Assembly (NCBI RefSeq): GCF_027579695.1
Contig: NC_083577.1
Coordinates: 31,485,198-31,549,197 of the forward strand
Origin: Neoarius graeffei
Lineage: Eukaryota; Chordata; Actinopteri; Siluriformes; Ariidae
Direction of reading: 5' to 3'
DNA length: 64,000 bases
The notes under the pieces were generated by a model. That model was not told the DNA's origin. It made no database searches and worked only from the letters and a program-made list of their open reading frames with translations. Each line of letters begins with the position of its first letter. Position 1 is the first letter of the stretch. A program made the translations under genes and the position numbers. This document shows positions 46,077 through 57,102 of the stretch, in pieces.

Positions 46077-46648
46077 TGTTAGGGTTTTGCTGGGAATCAA
46101 ACCCAGGTTACTGGTGTAATGATCCAGCAAACCCCCACTAGGCCAACAGGGGAATGACTCAAGTGCAGAGGCGTGAGGCGAAAGTAGAAAAAACAGTTTA
46201 TTTATACTATATACACTATATACAATCCAGGGCAAAAGAAACAAAAAGTATAATCCAAAGCTGAGAAGACAAAGGGAAAAATAAAATATCCAAAACAAAA
46301 GCCAAAAAACCAGAAAAGAAAAGGCAAAAATACCAACGCTCAGAAGATCCAAAAACACAGTAAATACTAGGTCCAAAAAGAAAAGCAAAGTGCAAAACCA
46401 AAAAGACAAGGAACATGGTACAGAGGAAACTGGAGCTAAACATAACTGCACAAAGACTCCGTGACAAGAGGACTGAACTCAGGGGTATAAATACACAAAC
46501 TAATTAAGGACAGGGCGGGGCAGGAAACAGGCAATAAGACAAAAACAAAACACAGAACACAGTGGTGACCTCTAGAGGCCAAAACAAACATGACCAGAAA
46601 AGGAAAAAACAGCGGCCTCTAGAGGCCAAAACAGTCCCAGTCATAACA
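46077..46648 (-). mobile_element. Solo LTR, minus strand, 5-bp TSD
   Basis: 572 bp, on the minus strand starting TGTTATGACTGGG and ending CAAAACCCTAACA, flanked by CATTC at 46072-46076 and 46649-46653. On the minus strand it has a GTATTTATACCC TATA-like box (near 46487) and AATAAAC about 290 bp later (near 46200), in the right order for a promoter and poly(A) site. Confidence 0.82.
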
Positions 46649-46741
46649 CATTCAAACATTAAAACATCTCTTAAGATTCCACTTCTCCAGGACCTCAGGC
46701 ACCAAAAAAAAAAATAAAATAAAATAAATAAATAAATAAAA

Positions 46742-47497
46742 GTCTACGCATTTTGACTTACAGTGCTTACACAACACCAAAGCAACAGTGCAGTGTACGA
46801 GGGGTTTACAAGATCAGGTACACAAAAAAAAGTCTATGCATTTTGTGCTTACACAACGCCAAAGCAACAGTCCATTTTGGGGGCACTGACTATTCATGTG
46901 TATGAGGGGTTTACAAGATCAGGCACAAAAAAATCCCAAACAAACAAACAAACAAAAAACACTGAACTTAACTCACAGCATTCCAAAAAGACCTCACTAA
47001 AACGCCCTCCACTTACTCATAAACTTTTTGAAGGCACTTGTCTGGTCTAGAGTATGTACAGCATCGAGGAGCTCAATCTGAATGACTGAGTAAACAGTCG
47101 CAGTAAACTAAAGATATGCAAGGTGACTAAACGTCTACGCATTTTGACTTACAGTGCTTACACAACGCCAAAGAAACAATGCATTTTGGGGGCACTGACT
47201 ATTTGTTTGTTTGTTTGGTGCCTGATCTTGTAAACCCCTCATACACATAAACAAAAACCTCACGAGTGGGTGGGAAAAAAAACAAACCACTGAACTTGTC
47301 CTCCACTCACTCATAGCTTTTTTGAAGGCACCTGTTTGGTCTAGAGTGTGTACAGCATCTAGAAGGATCTCAATCTGAATGACTGGGAAAACAGCCGCAG
47401 TAAACTTAGGATATGTGAGCTAACAAAACATCTACGCATTTTGACTTACAGTACAGTGCTTACACAACGCCAAAGCAACAGTGCATTTTGGGGGCAA
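46742..47497. repeat. Tandem array, unit about 300 bp
   Basis: A block starting TCTACGCATTTTG and ending ATTTTGGGGGC(A) recurs at about 46742, 46830, 47130 and 47430. Longer units also share TGAATGACTG and GGTCTAGAGT. Within the array the GGTTTACAAGATCAGG motif occurs in both orientations. Confidence 0.75.
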
Positions 47498-47851
47498 GAT
47501 TCAAAGATTTCAGTAAAGTTCATTTATTCCCAAAACAAGCATACTTTGTTTTTTTTTTTTCTTGAAACAAGATGAACTGCATTTGATAAATGTCCAAAAT
47601 GTACTTACTTGTTTAAAAAAAACTTGTTTTATTTTCAAAGGTGCCCCAAATAAGACTTTTTCAAGACATTTTGTCTATACAAGATTTTCAAGATGGACTG
47701 TCTAAAAACTAGCCTTTCTAGCTAAATGAGGTTTTGCTTGTTGGGCAATTATGTCTTATAATAAGGGTGGCTAGATGTTTTGACTTGAAAATAGACAAAC
47801 TTCCTAAGATTTTTATTTTTTGCAGTGAGGAAGTTGGACGTTTTGTGTGTG

Positions 47852-48400
47852 CACTGTAAAAAAGGAATTTCAAGAAAGTAAAAAAGCCTTGTATCAAGGA
47901 AATAAGTCTTATTTTTTGTCCAAAAAGAAAGTTAATCTTGTCAAGCATGTTTTGCATTGGAAAAATAATCTAATTTTAAGAAAGCATGGCTAACTTTTTC
48001 TTAATAAGATATTCCAGCTACTTTTGAGCTAGAATAAACCAGTAACAGGGTATAAAAATGCTTTACAATAAAACCCAGTGGAGCAACAAGATTATTTGCC
48101 TCATTTTAAGAGTAAGACCACTTGTACAACTTCTCAATTTAAGAATGCCAAGAAACAAGAAAAATTAAAGGTTGTTTATTTTCATTTGTTGTGTGTTCTC
48201 AGGCCATCTGAACCTGGCAGAACCTGCTGCTTCATATCTAACATATTAAGATCACAGCAGGCTAGCCTATACAACATGATACAAATAACCATGCTGGCCA
48301 AAAACTGCATGGCTCATAAACAAAACAAAATGACCAAAAATGACCAAAATGAAATGACTCTTGACTCAACTGCATTCTCAATCACAATGTAGCAATGAAT
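47852..48400. mobile_element. Terminus of a second CACTA/EnSpm-type element
   Basis: Begins CACTGTAAAAAAGGAATTTC at 47852, with AAGTCTTATT- and CTTGTCAAG-type subterminal repeats. It is taken as the 3' end of the element whose transposase exons lie on the minus strand from 60254 down to 48603. Its other terminus was not found in the window. Confidence 0.55.
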
Positions 48401-48602
48401 ATGGTTTATGCAGTAGGATCCTGCAAACATCAGCATAAAGACTGCTATTAATTAATTGATTGCTGATCTGCTGTTTTATCATTCAGATTAAAGTTATTTT
48501 GATACATGAAAAGAAGAAACAATCATGAAACAAACAAACAAAAAAAAACCAACCAGTCAACAGTTTGTCTATGAGAGATCAACACATTAAACAGTGTGCC
48601 TT

Positions 48603-48900
48603 TTACAGTTCATCAAATGAGGCTCTGTGTAGCCCAAGCACATCTCCCAGATAATATTTCGTAGGAACATATGTCACATCCTTGTGAGTATAACTGTAAT
48701 ATGGAGTGAAATCTACCAGACTATCAGCAGTTATTAGTTCAGTTGCTTGTGCCATGTTTGGAATCTCTATTGTATATGCCATGTAATTTCTATCATAACA
48801 AACAGTATTATGCTGCTGGAACTCAAAACAATATAATGATGAGTTAATTACAGAGATATTGCTTTTTTCTGGAATGCCTTTTTTTATCAGTGGTCCATTA
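48603..48900 (-). pseudogene. Possible transposase C-terminal piece
   Basis: About 95 codons on the minus strand (ISVINSSLYCFEF, THKDVTYVPTKYYLGDVL). The pattern and position suit the last part of a fish CACTA transposase, but the match is weak by eye. Confidence 0.4.
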
Positions 48901-49674
48901 CCAGGATCTGTGATCGGCAATTATGGGTTTTCCCGACTGCTCAGTCTCAACACCTGGCTTGCAAAGACATGTTTTTCCTCTGGCATTAATTTTATTGACA
49001 ACTTTAACCTTTTCTGGAAACGCAAAGCCTTTTTCAGCCCAAATAGCACAGAACTCAGCTGGACTGGTGCCAAAGTCTTGGCAGACCATTATCAACACTC
49101 TGTCCACCATTCCATGCCAACCTTGGGTACACTCTCTGATAAGCGCTCTGTAGCTGCACTGAAAGGAGCTAACAACACTGATACAAACTCTGTTTGGGTA
49201 CAAACTGAACCTCCCAGGGACATCAACAAAGGCTCAAAAACAGTACGGAAACACACTGTTGAGGTTCAAACTCAAGCAGTGAATCTGCAGGCAGAAAGAA
49301 GCGGGACTAACGCTCACTCTGATGGATTCAAGCAAAACTCCTTGTCACCAACGAAGGCAACTAAGCTCCCAGCAACTACAGAGGATCATGCTGACTCATC
49401 TGCCCCCAATACAGTTCAGGAAAATGATCAGAGATCTATCAGAGATCAGGAAAATGATCTATCACCACACACATCCCCGTCACTTTCCAAGGCTAGCAAC
49501 ATGATATCTGAGCTAACGGGTAAGCTGGCAGAACTATCAGAAAGACAATCAGATAAACAAGCATCACCACAACCTCCTGAGACTGGCAATAGGCAATCAC
49601 CAACAACAGCAGTGGTTCAAGACAAAGCTGTTTTCAGATGCTTTCACTTGATTAATTTTTACCTAAGTAATTAA
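48888..49674 (+). pseudogene. LINE ORF1 fragment with SGNH-esterase-like end
   Basis: The frame begins ISGPLPGSV, then FSRLLSLNTWLAK, FIDNFNLFWKRKAFF and STELSWTGAKVLADHY. This layout (SGPLP block, N-W block, DNF...FW block, then a degraded DGLHPNxxG-like block) is that of the SGNH hydrolase domain in ORF1 of CR1/L2-type fish LINEs. The expected catalytic DGLH motif has changed to NSTEL. The rest to 49674 is low-complexity Ser/Thr/Gln-rich. Confidence 0.65.
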
Positions 49675-49789
49675 TTTCCTTTAACATCATTTCTTTTAAT
49701 TTTGATTTTAATGATTTTACTTTCTTTATTTTAATTTCTTTTTAATCTTGGATTTTAATGATTTTAATTTTACTTTAATTCTTTGTTAC

Positions 49790-50145
49790 AGTGATCCTCA
49801 TAGATTTTGTCTGCGGGACGATTTCTGGTGATCCTCGTAGATTTTGTCTGCGGGACGATTTTATTTGGTGATCCTCGTAGATTTTGTCTGCGGGACGATT
49901 TTATTTGGTGATCCTCGTAGATTGTGTCTGCGGGACGATTTTTGGTGATCCTCGTGGAAGAGCCACGGGAAGAGCGCGCTTTATGTGATCCTCGTAGATT
50001 TTGTCTGCGGGACGATTTTTGGTGATCCCCGTAGATTTTGTCTGCGGTACGATTTTATTTGGTGATCCTCGTAGATTTTGTCTGCGGGACGATTTTTGGT
50101 GATCCTCATGGAAGAGCCACGGGAAGAGCGCGCTTTATGAGTTAA
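49790..50145 (+). repeat. Minisatellite, about 40-bp unit, about nine copies
   Basis: Units begin GTGATCCTCGTAG and contain TTTTGTCTGCGGGACGATTT. Two of the nine use an alternative body with GAAGAGCCACGGGAAGAGCG. The alternation gives a higher-order pattern of about five units. Confidence 0.9.
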
Positions 50146-50179
50146 ACCCATAATAATAATTAATCTCAAGGTTGATTCC

Positions 50180-50381
50180 TTTTTTGAACTTTATTTCATT
50201 TTATTATTTTATTTCTACTATTGTTTAATTCTTATTATTTTTCTTCCCCAATTATTTTATGTAATTTTATTTTCTATTGTTTACTGTTCTGCTTTTACTT
50301 CTGTAAAGCACATTGAACTGCCACTGTGTATGAAATGTGCTATATAAATAAACTTGCCTTGCCTTGCCTTGCCTTGCCTTG
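50180..50381 (+). mobile_element. LINE 3' end with (CCTTG)n tail
   Basis: Ends TGAAATGTGCTATATAAAT then AAACTTG and CCTTG repeats, a common fish LINE 3' end. It joins directly to a head-truncated SINE. Confidence 0.7.
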
Positions 50382-50690
50382 CATGTTCTCCCCGTGTCCA
50401 TGTGGGTTTTCTCTGGGTGCTCCGGTTTCCCTCACAGTCCAAAGGCATGCAGGTTAGGTTAACTGGTGACTCTAAATTGACTGTAGGTGTGAATGTGAGT
50501 GTGAATGGTTGTCTGTGTCTATGTGTCAGCCCTGTGATGACCTGGTGACTTGTCCAGGGTGTACCCCGCCTTTTGCCCGTAGTCAGCTGGGATAGGCTCC
50601 AGCTTGCCTGCGACCCTGTAGAAGGATAAAGCGGCTAGAGATAATGAGATGAGATGAGATGAGATGAGATGAGATGAGATGAGATGAGAA
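50382..50690 (+). mobile_element. SINE, head-truncated, long GATGA tail
   Basis: DANA/HE1-type body from GCATGTTCTCCCC onward. The tail has about nine GATGA units and abuts the transposase exon at 50690. Confidence 0.85.
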
Positions 50691-51225
50691 ATGGCAATAT
50701 TTTTAGTAGAACAATCATTTGGCCTGAGGACTGCTTCAACTTATTATCACTTGAATCTAATGTGCTGTAAGCTATAGGGCTTGGTTTGTCTCTGACATCA
50801 AGTGGAGAGTAGGGAAATCCAGGTAATGCAGTATTGAGGACATCCAAGTCTAGTTGACCTAAAAGAACTAAGTGTTTTATCACACACTTTATTTCTAATG
50901 GAGCAATGCCTTCAAGAAATATATGCATCATATCCTGGGATGTTTGTTGGATCAAATTAAAGGCTGGAAATTCTACCAGCTTGCTCCTTCTGTTGATGCC
51001 AAATTTAGTTTTTAAACTGTGTTGCGGGGTTCTTTCGAACCCCCCCCCCCAAAAAAAAAACAAAAAACAGGCTCAGTTGGAAAATATGGTTGTGGGGTTT
51101 TTTTTCTTTCCTTTATTGTCCTCACCTCACCAGATGCAAGCAGTGCCAGTATTTACAACCCAAAATCCAAATAACGTGAAAGAAACAAAATAAAACAAAA
51201 ATTAAGCAGAAATGCGCTATATACA

Positions 51226-51527
51226 TGTGGCAGCGGGGGCGTGGTCTAGCATCAGTCTGTGACAGGAGGGCGGAGTCGGGGAAGTTAAGTGGCAGAATCA
51301 CGACACCTGTTGTTAATTGATGTGTTTGTGTGTCTTCCCAGTGACCGCACCCTTCTTAAGGAGAGAGAGTGAGAGCAGAGGGACTCTCTCCACAACCAGA
51401 CAGCTGATGTGTGTGCGTGTGTCTGCGTGTGTGTTTGCAGCTGAAAAGCTGAATAAAGAGAGTTTTTGTGAACTCAGTTCTGTCCTGCCGTCCTTCTGTG
51501 CTCCACCCATTTACACGAACTGCCACA
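51226..51527 (+). repeat. 5' LTR of Gmr1-type element 2
   Basis: 302 bp, TGTGGCAG...TGCCACA. Two substitutions separate it from the 3' LTR. Confidence 0.92.
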
Positions 51528-51546
51528 GTGGTGCCGAAACCCGGGA

Positions 51547-54500
51547 ATGAGCACAGAAGACAACAGCCCCATGGAGTCCTCCACCTTTGCCGACCTGATC
51601 CACGCCCTCGCCACGGCCCAACAGAGCCAGCACCAGGTGCTGCTCGCCCTCCGAAAGGAGCAAGAACAACGGTTCGAGGCCCTGGTGCTGGCGCAACAGG
51701 AAGATCGTCGGGCGTTCCGGCACCTCCTCGCGTCGGCGGGGTCCACCAACTCCTCCGCCGCGGGCCCTTCCCCCCTCACCCTCACGAAGATGGGCCCGCA
51801 GGACGACCCCGAGGCATTCTTCACGCTCTTTGAGCAGGTAGCAGAGACCTCGGGGTGGCCGGTGGAACAGCGCGCGGCGCGCCTTCTCCCCTTGCTAACA
51901 GGAGAGGCGCAGCTGGCCGTGTTACAGCTCCCCACCGACTGCCGGCTGGCCTACGCGGACCTTCGCCGGGCCGTCCTCCAGTGGGTGGGACGCACCCCGG
52001 AGCAACATCATCAGCGTTTCCGCGCTCTGCGCTTGGAGGAAGTCGGCCGGCCATTCGCGTTTGGCCAGCAAATCCGGGAAGCCTGCTGGCAGTGGCTGAG
52101 GGCCGACAGCTGCGACACCGAGGGACTCATCGACCAGGTGGTACTGGAACAGTTCGTCGCGCATCTACCAGCGGGAACCGCAGAGTGGGTCCAGTGCCAC
52201 CGCCCGGCGTCGCTGGATCAGGCAATCGAGCTGGCGGAGGATCATCTGGCGGCTGTCCTGATGGCAGGACAGCAGACGACCTCTTCTCTTCTCTCCTCTC
52301 TCTCTCTCTCTCTCTCCTCCTCCTCCTGTGTCTTCTCCTTGCCCCATTCCCCCACCGCGGAGACGGGGGCCGGCGCCACCTCAGCCGGCCCGCCACACCC
52401 ACGGTGCCCTTCCGTGTCTCCCTTCTGTGTCTGTCTCTCCCCCCCCTCAGGTGAGTGAGCCCCAGAGCACTAGTGCAGAGAGGAAGCCCGGGCCGGTTTG
52501 CTGGCGCTGCGGGGAACCGGGCCACCTCCAACAGCAGTGCTCGATAATGGAGGTGGGCGTGGTGGTTCAGATCCCCAACGCGCCAGGAGCCGCCCTCAAT
52601 CGGGCTGGAGCGTATCGCATACCGGTGAGTATCCAAGGGGCTACATATCAGGCGTTGGTGGATTCGGGCTGTAATCAGACCTCAATCCACCAAATCCTGG
52701 TGCAAGACGAGGCATTGGGGGGAGCACAATTGGTGAAGGTGTTATGTGTGCATGGGGATGTTCACAACTACCCTTTAGTGTCGGTCCACATTATTTTCAG
52801 AGGGGAAAAATTTATAGTGAAGGCGGCGGTTAATCCTCGCCTTACCCACTCTTTAATTTTGGGGACTGATTGGCCGGGATTTCGGGGTTTAATGACACAC
52901 TTAGTCAAGAGTGGGTCCTGCCATTTGACAGGGGGAGGTCCCGGTGTCGCTTTGGCGGGAGCAGCTGTCACAGAGCCGTCTACATCCTCTCCGCGCCAGA
53001 GTGAGGAGCCGCCGGCTCCTCCTCTCTCTCTTGGGGAATCCCTCGCGGATTTCCCGTTAGAGCAATCGTGAGACGAGACTCTGCGGCATGCTTTTGACCA
53101 AGTGAGAGTAATCGATGGTCAAACGCTCCAGCCGAACGCCACCCCGTCCTTCCCCTACTTCGCGATTATGAAGGATAGATTATACCAAGTGACGCAGGAC
53201 ACTCAAACTAAAGAGCGAGTCACACAGCTTTTAATTCCGAAGAGCCGCCGGGAATTGGTATTCCAGGCGGCTCACTTTAATCCCATGGCTGGACACTTAG
53301 GGCAGGATAAAACACTAGCCCGAATAATGGCCCGATTCTATTGGCCGGGGATTCACGGCAATGTCCGTAGGTGGTGTACGGCATGCCGCGAATGCCAGTT
53401 AGTAAATCCAGCAGCCATTCCAAAAGCACCTTTGTGCCCTCTACCGTTAATCAAGACCCCGTTTGAGAGAATTGGGATGGATCTCGTCGGGCCATTAGAT
53501 TGGTCAGCACGAGGGTACCGCTTTATATTAGTTCTGGTGGACTATGCAACGCGATACCCGGAAGCAGTGCCTCTTCGCAATATCTCAGCACGCAGTATTG
53601 CGGAGGCGCTCTTCCGCGTCATCTCCCGAGTTGGAATCCCGAAAGAGATTCTGACTGATCAAGGCACCTCGTTTATGTCACGAACACTGAATGAACTGTA
53701 TGGGTTATTAGGTATTAAGCCAATCTGCACCAGCGTTTATCACCCACAAACGGACGGCTTAGTGGAACAGTTTAATCGCACCCTGAAAAACATAATTAGG
53801 AAATTTGTAAGTGAGGACGCGCGTAACTGGGATAAATGGCTCGAACCCTTGCTCTTTGCAGTGCGAGAGGTCCCCCAAGCCTCCACGGGGTTCTCCCCGT
53901 TTGAATTATTATATGGGCGTAAGTCGCGCGGCATTTTAGACGTGCTGTGAGAAAATTGGGAGGAGGGACCTTCACCAAGCAAAAATGAAATTCAATACAT
54001 TATTGACCTACGTGCAAAACTCCACACACTCACACAACTAACCCAGGAGAATTTGCGGCAGGCCCAAGAACGGCAAACCCGCCTGTACGACAAGGGTACG
54101 CGCCTTAGAGAGTTTGCACCAGGAGAGAAAGTACTCGTACTGTTGCCCACATCGAGCTCTAAATCAGTCGCCAAGTGGCAAGGGCCCTTTGAGGTCACAC
54201 GGCGAGTCGGGGACGTCGACTATGAGGTGAAGCGAACGGACAGGGGTGGGGCGCTACAGATTTACCACCTCAACCTACTCAAACTCTGGAATGAGGAGGT
54301 CCCCGTGGCATTGGTGTCGGTGGTTCCGGAGAAGGCGGAGCTGGGGCCGGAGGTTCAAAAAGGAACATTAGCATCACGTCCCTCTCCGGTCCCCTGTGGA
54401 GACCACCTCTCCCCGACCCAACTCGCGGAGGTTGCCCAGTTGCAGACCGAGTTTTCGGACGTGTTCTCACCCCTGCCCGGCCGCACTAACCTCATAGAGC

Positions 54501-55840
54501 ACCACATTGAGACGCCCCCGGGGGTGGTAGTGCGTAGCCGCCCTTACAGATTACCCGAACACAAGAAAAAGGTGGTTCGGGAAGAACTCGAGGCCATGCT
54601 CGAAATGAGCATCGTCGAGGAGTCCCACAGTGACTGGAGCAGCCCGGTGGTCTTGGTACCCAAGGCCGACGGGTCGGTCCGGTTCTGTGTGGACTATAGA
54701 AAAGTCAACGCGGTGTCTAAATTCGATGCATACCCAATGCCTCGTATTGATGAGTTGCTTGATCGGCTAGGCACGGCTCGTTTTTACTCGACACTGGATT
54801 TAACAAAGGGTTATTGGCAGATCCCCTTGACTCCATTATCCCGGGAAAAAATGGCCTTTTCCACACCGTTCGGCTTACACCAATTCGTCACACTTCCTTT
54901 TGGGCTGTTTGGGGCGCCTGCTACGTTTCAGCGGCTGATGGACAGGGTCCTCCGCCCCCACGCCACTTATGCGGCCGCATACTTAGATGATATCATTATT
55001 TATAGTAATGACTGGCCGCGGCACCTACAACACCTGAGGGCCGTCCTTAGGTCGCTGAGGCGGGCGGGTCTCATGGCCAACCTGAAGAAGTGTGCGATTG
55101 GGCGGGTGGAAGTACGGTATCTGGGCTTCCACTTGGGCAACGGGCAGGTGCGTCCCCAAATTAACAAGACTGCAGCGATTGCGGCCTGCCCGAGGCCCAA
55201 GACCAAAAAGGGGGTGAGACAGTTCCTGGGGCTGGCTGGCTATTATCGTAGGTTTATACCTAATTATTCGGACGTCACCAGCCCGCTGACTGATCTGACT
55301 AAAAAGGGGGCACCAGATCCGGTCCAGTGGATGGAGCAATGCCAGCGGGCTTTTTCTAAGGTTAAGGCTGCACTGTGTGGTGGGCCACTTTTACACTCCC
55401 CTGACTTTTCTCTCCCCTTTATGTTGCAGACGGATGCGTCAGACAGAGGGCTGGGGGCGGTTTTGTCCCAGCAGGTGGAGGGGGAGGATCGCCCTGTCTT
55501 GTACATTAGCCACAAGCTGTCGGTGCGTGAGGGGCGCTAGAGTACCATCGAGAAGGAGTGCCTGGCGATCAAGTGGGCAGTCCTCGCCCTCCAGTACTAC
55601 CTGCTGGGACGCCCTTTCACCCTCTGTTCGGACCACGCGCCCCTCCAGTGGCTCCACCGCATGAAGGATGCCAATGCGCGGATCACCCGTTGGTATCTGG
55701 CACTCCAACCCTTTAACTTCAAGGTGATCCACAGGCCAGGGGCGCAGATGGTTGTGGCGGATTTCCTCTCCCGTCAGGGGGGGGGGAGTCGGCTGCGGGC
55801 CGGACGGCTGCCCGGCCTGAGTCGGGCGGTGGGGGTATGT
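51547..55840 (+). pseudogene. Gag-Pol of Gmr1-type element 2, frameshift plus three stops
   Basis: Starts at ATG 51547, 18 bp after the primer site. Gag is open to 52458. A C run of eight at 52439-52446, where element 1 has seven, shifts the frame. The downstream frame carries the CCHC knuckle (52499-52540), protease (YQALVDSGCNQTSI), integrase, reverse transcriptase (YLDD near 54981) and RNase H, with stops at 53069-53071 (TGA), 53948-53950 (TGA) and 55538-55540 (TAG). Each stop replaces a sense codon of element 1. It is not translatable as a full polyprotein. Confidence 0.9.
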
Positions 55841-56139
55841 GGCAGCGGGGGCGTGGTCTAGCATCAGTCTGTGACAGGAGGGCGGAGTCGGGGAAGTTAA
55901 GTGGCAGAATCATGACACCTGTTGTTAATTGATGTGTTTGTGTGTCTTCCCAGTGACCGCGCCCTTCTTAAGGAGAGAGAGTGAGAGCAGAGGGACTCTC
56001 TCCACAACCAGACAGCTGATGTGTGTGCGTGTGTCTGCGTGTGTGTTTGCAGCTGAAAAGCTGAATAAAGAGAGTTTTTGTGAACTCAGTTCTGTCCTGC
56101 CGTCCTTCTGTGCTCCACCCATTTACACGAACTGCCACA
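55838..56139 (+). repeat. 3' LTR of Gmr1-type element 2
   Basis: 302 bp, preceded by a G-rich polypurine-like tract and followed by ATACA. Confidence 0.92.
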
Positions 56140-56728
56140 ATACACAAATGGGGGGAGAAAAAAATGAGCTCTTCAACAACTCAGCACAAGACCATTCAAC
56201 ACAAGACTCCCTGTTACCTTCTCTGTAACTCACTACACTCTCCTAGTAGGGCCCAGGCAGCCCCTTTTTATATCCGTAGACCCTCCCACTAGGCCTCAAA
56301 GAAAAACATAAACAGCTTCCCTTCATTGTAGTGTCCATTTTTCCCATAAATAATCATCCCAAACATCCCACAAAAATATACACGTTTGGTCATCTTTCCC
56401 TCTGCTCTAGAAATGGCTTGACCTTGGCCAGATTGACGTTATTATTAAAACATATATCACCTGACCCGTCTTCCCCTGCGTCATCCCTCTAATGACGCTT
56501 ATTCTCCCGCCCGGTTTTGCCGCCGGAAGCGGATGGGTAGGTTATGGCGGTGCATTTCTAGAGACTGGGTAAGTTTTCATCTGTTTGCGTGTATGCATCT
56601 TTACATTTGTGCTACCAAGTGTGCACCCTTGGTCGCGCTATTGTTCGGGGAGGGGAAGAGAGATGCGTAGTACGTGTGTGTGCGTTGCGCTGGCCGCAGT
56701 CAGTGACAGAGCTGCTCCGTCACAAACT

Positions 56729-57102
56729 CATCTCATCTCATCATCTCTAGCCGCTTTATCCTGTTCTACAGGGTCGCAGGCAAGCTGGAGCCTATCCCAG
56801 CTGACTACAGGCGAAAGGCGGGGTACACCCTGGACAAGTCGCCAGGTCATCACAAGGCTGACACATAGACACACAACCATTCACACTCACATTCACACCT
56901 ACAGTCAATTTAGAGTCACCAGTTAACCTAACCTGCATGTCTTTGGACTGTGGGGGAAACCGGAGCACCCGGAGGAAACCCACATGGACACGGGGAGAAC
57001 ATGCAAACTCCGCACAGAAAGGCCCTCGCTGGCCACAGGGCTCGAACCCGGACCTTCTTGCTGTGAGGCAACAGCGCTAACCACTACACCACCGTGCCGC
57101 CC
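56729..57102 (-). mobile_element. DANA/HE1-type SINE, 12-bp TSD, at the edge of the solo LTR
   Basis: Flanked by CCGTCACAAACT at 56717-56728 and 57103-57114. The target spans the junction of the solo LTR and its own AAACT repeat, so the SINE is younger than the LTR. Confidence 0.93.

Larger units (their letters stand above)
45556..47827. mobile_element. CACTA/EnSpm-type element, non-autonomous, in an RTE LINE
   Basis: 2272 bp with ends CACTGCAAAAAATGG and (minus strand) CACTGCAAAAAATAAA. It has subterminal AAG-rich short repeats and no transposase. The 3-bp flanks are AAG and AGG, an imperfect target repeat. It contains a solo LTR (46077-46648) and a satellite-like array (46742-47497). Confidence 0.75.
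51226..56139 (+). mobile_element. Gmr1-type Ty3/gypsy LTR retrotransposon 2, full length
   Basis: 4914 bp with LTRs 51226-51527 and 55838-56139 and target repeat ATACA at 51221-51225 and 56140-56144. The primer site GTGGTGCCGAAACCCGGG follows the 5' LTR. Same gene order as element 1 (integrase before reverse transcriptase). The internal region is close to element 1, but the LTRs are clearly different in their middle part, so these are two subfamilies. Confidence 0.93.
51019..56723 (-). mobile_element. Solo LTR in the CACTA gene, split by Gmr1-type element 2
   Basis: The outer parts 51019-51225 and 56145-56723 together make a block of about 786 bp flanked by AAACT at 51014-51018 and 56724-56728. 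On the minus strand it starts GTGACGGAGC, has ATATAAAAAGGGG (near 56265), then AATAAAGG (near 51117), and ends CCGCAACAC. The order of promoter and poly(A) signal and the lack of coding sequence fit a solo LTR in minus orientation. Confidence 0.75.

Noticed and set aside
46068-46451. 127-codon hydrophobic frame as a membrane protein
   Set aside because: It lies inside the solo LTR. The hydrophobicity comes from its T-rich strand.
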